This document shows, one piece after another, positions 61,458 to 64,000 of a DNA stretch of 64,000 bases. The position numbers and the translations under genes were made by a program. The stretch comes from Anthonomus grandis grandis. Lineage: Eukaryota > Arthropoda > Insecta > Coleoptera > Curculionidae. The DNA is taken from contig NC_065554.1 of assembly GCF_022605725.1 (NCBI RefSeq), positions 13,535,100 to 13,599,099 of the forward strand, in the 5' to 3' direction. How positions within the stretch are numbered: the stretch's first letter is position 1; the number at the start of each line of letters is the position of its first letter. The notes under the pieces are model-generated. The model was not told where the DNA came from. It saw only the letters and a program-made list of their open reading frames with translations, and searched no databases.

Positions 61458-61832
61458 GTTCTATTGAACTTAATAATATAGGGCTATATAGGCTGCAAAC
61501 AGTATTTTTTTGAAATTAAAGTGTGGCTATAACTTACAAAAATGTATTTATTTTTTATAAAATTAGTGTGTAAAATAACTGTTTTATTATTTTTTAAGAC
61601 ATAAGACATTCTTAAAAGTTTTTTACAATAGGCCTATTACTTTATGTTTAATGGGGTATAATTTTAATTATATAGATTATTTCTACTTACTTAATTTGAT
61701 ATTTTGTGATAAATGTAATGTATACAAACAACTGTTACATTAAATATTTTTTTAGGAGTCGTATTTTGTTTATTTTGTTTCATTATTAATTATATGTAAG
61801 AATAATGAATTATTAAATTCATTTTTCTTACA

Positions 61833-62852
61833 GGTGTAAGTTAAATAAAATAAACTCTGTTTTTATCAGGTGTTATTTTATTTAATTAGATACTTAAAAT
61901 GCATTGTATTTTGGGCTAAACAAATCTATTTTCAAACTCATTTCTTATATTTTAAAACACTTCTCATAGAAAAGATGCACAAGAAACTGTAATACTTCAT
62001 TGCCGAAGATCATCGAATAGGTTGCGCCTTAACGACAACCGTTTTTAAGAAATCCCAAAGAAAAAAGTCAAGGGGTGTTAGATCTGGTGGTATCGCCGGC
62101 CATTCTATTGGTCTTTCTCCCAGTTTACTGATTTGGAAACGCATCATGTAAAAATTGCCTCACGGGAAGAAGATAGTGGAGTGGCGCTCCATCTTGTTGA
62201 AAATGTAGTAAATCTTCGTTTAGGTTCATTCATTCCCGTTCGGTCATTCCCTCGCAAAATTCTATTCTTCGGTCAGGGTCATCTTCACGCAATTCCTAAA
62301 AAATTTGCAATTTTTATAGATGGAAATCACTTAATTAAAGTACTTGACGTATAGATTAATATTGAAACAAATTTGTTTTTAAAATTGTTTTTAGATTAAA
62401 ATGGAAAAATTTGATTTTAAATATCCTGGACTTTTGAGACTGAGCCTTTGTGTCTTTTCGCCTATTTAAAATCATATGACAAAAATCCTTTTATCGCTAA
62501 AGCTTGGCCTAGAGACAATGGAGGATTCAAAGAAAAATGTCCTTATTTAACTTCTACTTATGCCGCTTCATTCAGTACTCTACGCTAAACTCTTTGTTTC
62601 TTTTCCACCGATACTGTTTCTTTGAAATTTGAGAAGTAGTTGCCTCATGTAAGTATGATTTTTTGTTTAGTCCAATTTTTTTTAGCCCAAACCAAAGCAT
62701 TTTAAGCATCTAATTAAATAAAAAAGATGCTATAACTAACATATAGTAGTTTTAGTTTCTCCCATCTGTGTAACATTTGTACCACCTTGCGCTTTTCTTT
62801 TTTTTTTAGTTTTAGAGGTAATTGCACTGAAAGTTTTCAAATTGATACCCTG
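61833..62852. mobile_element. Mariner-like remnant, right end intact, left end truncated
   Basis: The right end complement TA-CAGGGTATCAATTT is the same terminal repeat as the 38564-39269 element. The inner part of the repeat (AGCCCAAA…TTAATTAGATGCTTAAAA) recurs inverted at 61870-61920, but the outer left arm is missing. A - strand transposase remnant lies between. It starts about 430 bp after the transporter stop. Confidence 0.7.
61880..62650 (-). pseudogene. Mariner transposase remnant with internal deletion
   Basis: - strand: N-terminal piece near 62640-62580 (NFKETVSVEKKQRV); then ELREDDPDRRIEFCEGM at about 62290-62235, the start of the catalytic domain. It runs directly into LHFQQDGAPLHYLLPVRQFL at about 62210-62150, the second catalytic Asp block. 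The first Asp block and about 100 residues between are deleted. A third-block remnant near 62110-62060 (AGDTTRSNTP) and the C-terminus near 61930 follow. The + strand frame at 62133-62354 is its shadow. Confidence 0.78.
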
Positions 62853-62859
62853 TAAATGA

Positions 62860-64000
62860 TAATAATAGGCCTACCGGAAATCTCTGCCTGTTTCTATCTA
62901 AAGTCTTAGTAAAAAATTATAATAGTCCAAGAAATGAGGTCGACTATGTTCAATAGAAAGAACATCACTATTTCAAAAATTTACAGATCTTGACTGAGAA
63001 TTATGTGGCATTTACCATATTCTTAGGACTAAGTACCTTCCGACTGTCACTTGGTATTGTCCTCATTTTTATTAAATGTAAAAAACACGGAAAATTTAAA
63101 AACGAAAAATATCAAAATGTTTGGTTAAATGTTTGCATTAAAAGATAAAATATTCTTCAAGCGGGTGAAACAAATTGCCCTCAAAGCAAGAAACCATGTA
63201 AGAGGCACATGGTCAATGATAATCTTAATCTCAAGCTTAAGTTAAAAGCGGAGGCTTGTTCGATCGATCATAGCATTTCTTATAAAATGGATAACATGGA
63301 ACAGGAACATGCTATAAGCTCCAGCAGTTAACAATAGATCTATGCTATGTTTGACTGATCGCAGGGCTCTTTTGTGTCCTTAAGTTAGTTTAACATAAAT
63401 TTTTTATAATGTCTATTCAGGACCTTTGTATTCGGTTAGTTACTCTAAGAAAAAAGGCTAGAAATGCTATTTTAGTAATTGAGTGTTCACCCAACTCAGT
63501 AAGTGACATAATTATGTCTGAAGACCTTTTATGGTTTCTACAATAAATTTAGTGAGTTTTTGTAATTACATTTAATGTTTTAGATTGATTGTCAACAAAT
63601 CCGTGCTGACTAATAATTGGTTTTAGTATTAATTTAAGTTTTAATTTATTAAGTATTTTGAATCTTGGAAAAAAGAAAGTTGCGAAGTATGGTTTTAAAA
63701 TTATTTGAAAAGTTAAAATGATTGAGACTATAATTTTGAATGTAATTTTTGTCGCTTTTTTTAAATATAGACTAATTTAGGGATTGGCTTAGCTCTTTGA
63801 AGTACTTAGGGACAAAATTTAACCCACCTATTATACAACTATACATGTATGTTGGAGTAAAATTTAACCCACCTACAATTGTTTTTTTCCCAGTAATGTA
63901 CGTCGGTTTATTTATTAAACCGTCTGACTATGTCTATGATCATATTAAGCCTTAGAGATTAAGCGTATAAAGTGCAGATGTCACTAGATTGTGCCTAGTG
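62860..64000. other. AT-rich flank, nothing recognised
   Basis: Only a short direct repeat AAAATTTAACCCACCTA (about 63815 and 63860) stands out. Confidence 0.45.

Noticed and set aside
1..64000. CRISPR array, operon structure or bacterial defence system
   Set aside because: No regularly spaced repeats, no compact gene clusters; introns and eukaryotic transposons show this is insect nuclear DNA.

Overview
This is a 64 kb piece of an AT-rich insect nuclear genome. The evidence is a multi-exon gene with a mix of 52-63 bp introns and very large introns, an insect-type facilitated sugar (trehalose) transporter, and a dense population of insect-type transposons. These include mariner-like elements with TA target duplications, RTE-like and Jockey/CR1-like LINEs, a Penelope-like fragment, and hAT, Harbinger and gypsy remnants. 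A beetle would fit, but the sequence does not prove the order.

The only host gene I can support is on the + strand. It is a Tret1-like major-facilitator sugar transporter of 550 codons in 10 coding exons: 27540-27553, 43619-43748, 51466-51610, 51674-51859, 51913-52011, 52070-52275, 52328-52546, 52603-52789, 60883-61114 and 61172-61406. All junctions are GT-AG and the phases agree end to end. Three introns (16.1, 7.7 and 8.1 kb) are filled with transposons; six others or their equivalents are tiny (five in the 51.6-52.6 kb cluster plus one of 57 bp).

Layout. 0-2 kb: gypsy gag and an IS630-type DDE transposase remnant. 3.8-5.8 kb: mariner remnant, a repeat with a tRNA-Lys-type primer-binding-site motif, and a LINE tail. 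6-10.4 kb: featureless AT-rich DNA. 10.4-12.8 kb: a mariner with terminal repeats over 400 bp, containing a palindromic MITE. 15.5-20.7 kb: LINE reverse-transcriptase fragments on the - strand. 22.6-24.9 kb: LINE fragment, Penelope-like C-terminus, tRNA-like SINE head, a hammerhead-ribozyme-like motif and a Harbinger remnant. 27.5 kb: first coding exon of the transporter. 29.6-31.1 kb: nearly complete mariner. 32.2-39.3 kb: further mariner, MITE and hAT remnants. 39.9-41.7 kb: LINE endonuclease/RT remnants. 43.6-52.8 kb: exons 2-8, with a LINE, a direct duplication and a 2.5 kb mariner in intron 2. 53-58.8 kb: a LINE (ORF1 and ORF2 remnants) and a three-level nest of DNA transposons in intron 8. 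60.9-61.4 kb: last two exons. 61.8-62.9 kb: another mariner remnant.

Every transposase and reverse transcriptase seen carries stops, frameshifts or deletions, so none looks autonomous. The most unusual item is the hammerhead-like ribozyme fold at 23879-23916. No CRISPR array, rRNA or functional tRNA was seen.
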